From: Trichosphaerium sp. ATCC 40318
Lineage: Eukaryota; Discosea; Flabellinia; Trichosidae
Direction of reading: 5' to 3'
Assembly (NCBI GenBank): GCA_038496445.1
Contig: JALMLS010000419.1
Coordinates: forward strand, 1 to 26,745
Length of the DNA: 26,745 bases
The position numbers and the translations under genes were made by a program. Numbering within the stretch: position 1 is the stretch's first letter; every line of letters starts with the position of its first letter. Below are positions 25,633-26,745 of the stretch, piece after piece. Below the pieces are notes generated by a model, which worked only from the letters and a program-made list of their open reading frames with translations, had not been told where the DNA came from and ran no database searches.

Positions 25633-26745
25633 ATGGCTTCTCGTATCAACCTAAGCTTTTGGTACTTTCCTTAATACCCATTTACTTGCGGTTTATACGG
25701 AATAGGTGCCAAACACCCCAATGCGTGTTTTCTAAACTCACAAACGCGTTCTCCGACGCCGGTTTGGTGTGTCAGTACGGATAAAGTCACAAAGTCCTAT
25801 TGTAACGCCAATAGCGATGCAAAGCTCGTAAACTTGCATGAAGCGTCATGTGGAAGTTTTATTCTAGAAAACACTACACTATCCGCTCTTAACGATATAA
25901 TTGAGTCACCAGAGCTATCTGGAGTAACTATTGGTACGACAGCTCGTCAAAATGTCTTTTTATTAAATTCTCGTAGAATACAAACAAATAGACACTTCAA
26001 CAGACGCCGTGAGCGACAGCGTACGCGCACAGACTTTGTAAACCGGGCAATTCGTGTTTTTCTCAGTTGAAAATTCTTGTGTTTTTGACGCTTTAACGTC
26101 CGCTCTAATTTCCCGCCTCAGGTTCCGCACGTGCTTACGATACTAAAACCTACAAGTTTTGATGTTTCATTCTTCAATGATATGCTTGAGACGCTCAAAA
26201 AGAACGGAATACAGATTTCTAAGGTTCTTATTTTTTTATTATTTATATCTATGTTTTGTTAATGTGATAAGATTGTGAACCTTACCGATAGCGCTAATGG
26301 TTGTGATATATTTATAAGTATACCAAAGACACTCTTTGATAATACAAAACTAATGACGGAGCTCAAAAAGGAGCTGTTTAACACAGGTAATTAAGTTTAC
26401 GTATAAACTTAAAGCACATCTTAATTAACATTAATTAACTTCTCCCTCGTTATCGCACTTATGTGTTCTTATCCTTATATCTCCTATAGGTTTAAAATAC
26501 GATGTAGATACGATACTACAACAACAGGGCCTCGCAAGATCATATAAGCGCGTAGTACGTCATTAACAAAGCTCTTGTATCCGTTCTTCTTCATGTTTTT
26601 TCTGTATTAAACTACGAACTAGGTTTTCTTTTCTGGTGTAGAAGGAACTTTAACAGACACAAAATTTTGTGAGGAAGCAGCCAAGGTATTAGGCGTAGAG
26701 GATAAGGTACGTAATTTAGAAATTCTGTTTGAAGTTAATTAACAA
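25633..26745 (+). CDS. Phosphoserine-phosphatase-like (ACT-HAD) protein, 5' part; catalytic motif altered
   Basis: Exons 25633-25661, 25706-25774, 25815-26037, 26122-26223, 26272-26386, 26490-26554 and 26623-26706 join in phase to 229 codons; a gtacgt donor at 26707 shows that more exons lie outside the window. Introns 40-103 nt. The region from residue 108 (VPHVLTILKPTSFDVSFFND, GIQISKIVNL, FISIPKTL) has ACT-like alternation, followed by LKYDVDTILQQQGLARSYKRV, which resembles the linker before the HAD domain of SerB. The next exon gives VFFSGVEGTLTDTKFCEEAA. In SerB this spot is FDxDxTL: the nucleophile Asp is Gly here and the acid/base Asp is Glu. Either a pseudoenzyme or a wrong splice choice at 26555-26622. 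Residues 1-107 may be a first ACT domain. Confidence 0.6.

Noticed and set aside
1-26745. tRNA genes
   Set aside because: I looked for GTTCRANNC T-arms paired with a matching acceptor stem and found only isolated partial matches, none with a cloverleaf.

Overview
ORGANISM. This is nuclear DNA of a microbial eukaryote that I cannot name. It is AT-rich, and most genes are cut by very short spliceosomal introns (mostly 30-65 nt, a few up to about 165 nt) that join in phase to give complete proteins. No tRNA, rRNA, CRISPR array or operon was seen. I rebuilt exon structures by hand from donor/acceptor positions and phase; every total quoted as 'in phase' divides exactly by three. LAYOUT. 1-2371: the 3' end of one gene, then an 8-exon leucine-rich protein. 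2631-3242 (-): an Arf GTPase. 3563-4403 (+): a secreted, His-rich protein ending in the ER-retention signal SDEL. 4913-6658: a poorly resolved patch of small genes on both strands. 6811-11856 (-): a full-length Ngaro/PAT-type tyrosine-recombinase retrotransposon with split direct repeats A1...B1-A2...B2, a spliced gag, an RT-RNase H and a YR integrase. 12041-12658 (-): a secreted mucin-like protein with 12 N-glycosylation sequons. 13387-14298 (-): an F-box/LRR protein. 15069-16503 (-): an F-box protein with 13 MORN_2 repeats. 16504-16961 (-) and 17006-17554 (+): two small unknown genes. 17789-18801 (-): a 9-exon Arf-like GTPase with a degenerate switch II. 18960-21272 (-): a 13-exon protein with a PA-type ectodomain, seven membrane helices and a long tail. 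21638-23644 (-): an 11-exon Amt ammonium transporter. 24162-25508 (+): a JmjC protein with an N-terminal signal/anchor. 25633 to the window end (+): a phosphoserine-phosphatase-like (ACT plus HAD) gene whose catalytic motif looks defective. HOW IT FITS TOGETHER. This is an ordinary host gene neighbourhood with one young retrotransposon. The genes do not form one pathway. There is a loose theme of regulation (two or three F-box/LRR-type proteins, two Arf-family GTPases, a receptor-like 7TM protein) and of the secretory route (SDEL protein, mucin-like protein, JmjC protein). MOST NOTEWORTHY. The retrotransposon appears to use several unusual expression steps: a gag start codon at the edge of its own direct repeat, a 46-nt intron in gag, a gag-pol junction that is a single in-frame TGA followed by CAA TTA (the tobamovirus-type readthrough context), and an integrase split at a sequence matching a -1 slippery heptamer. 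Host features worth a second look are GC-AG introns, frequent GTAC donors, an apparent excess of CACGTG, and Arf proteins lacking the switch-II glutamine.
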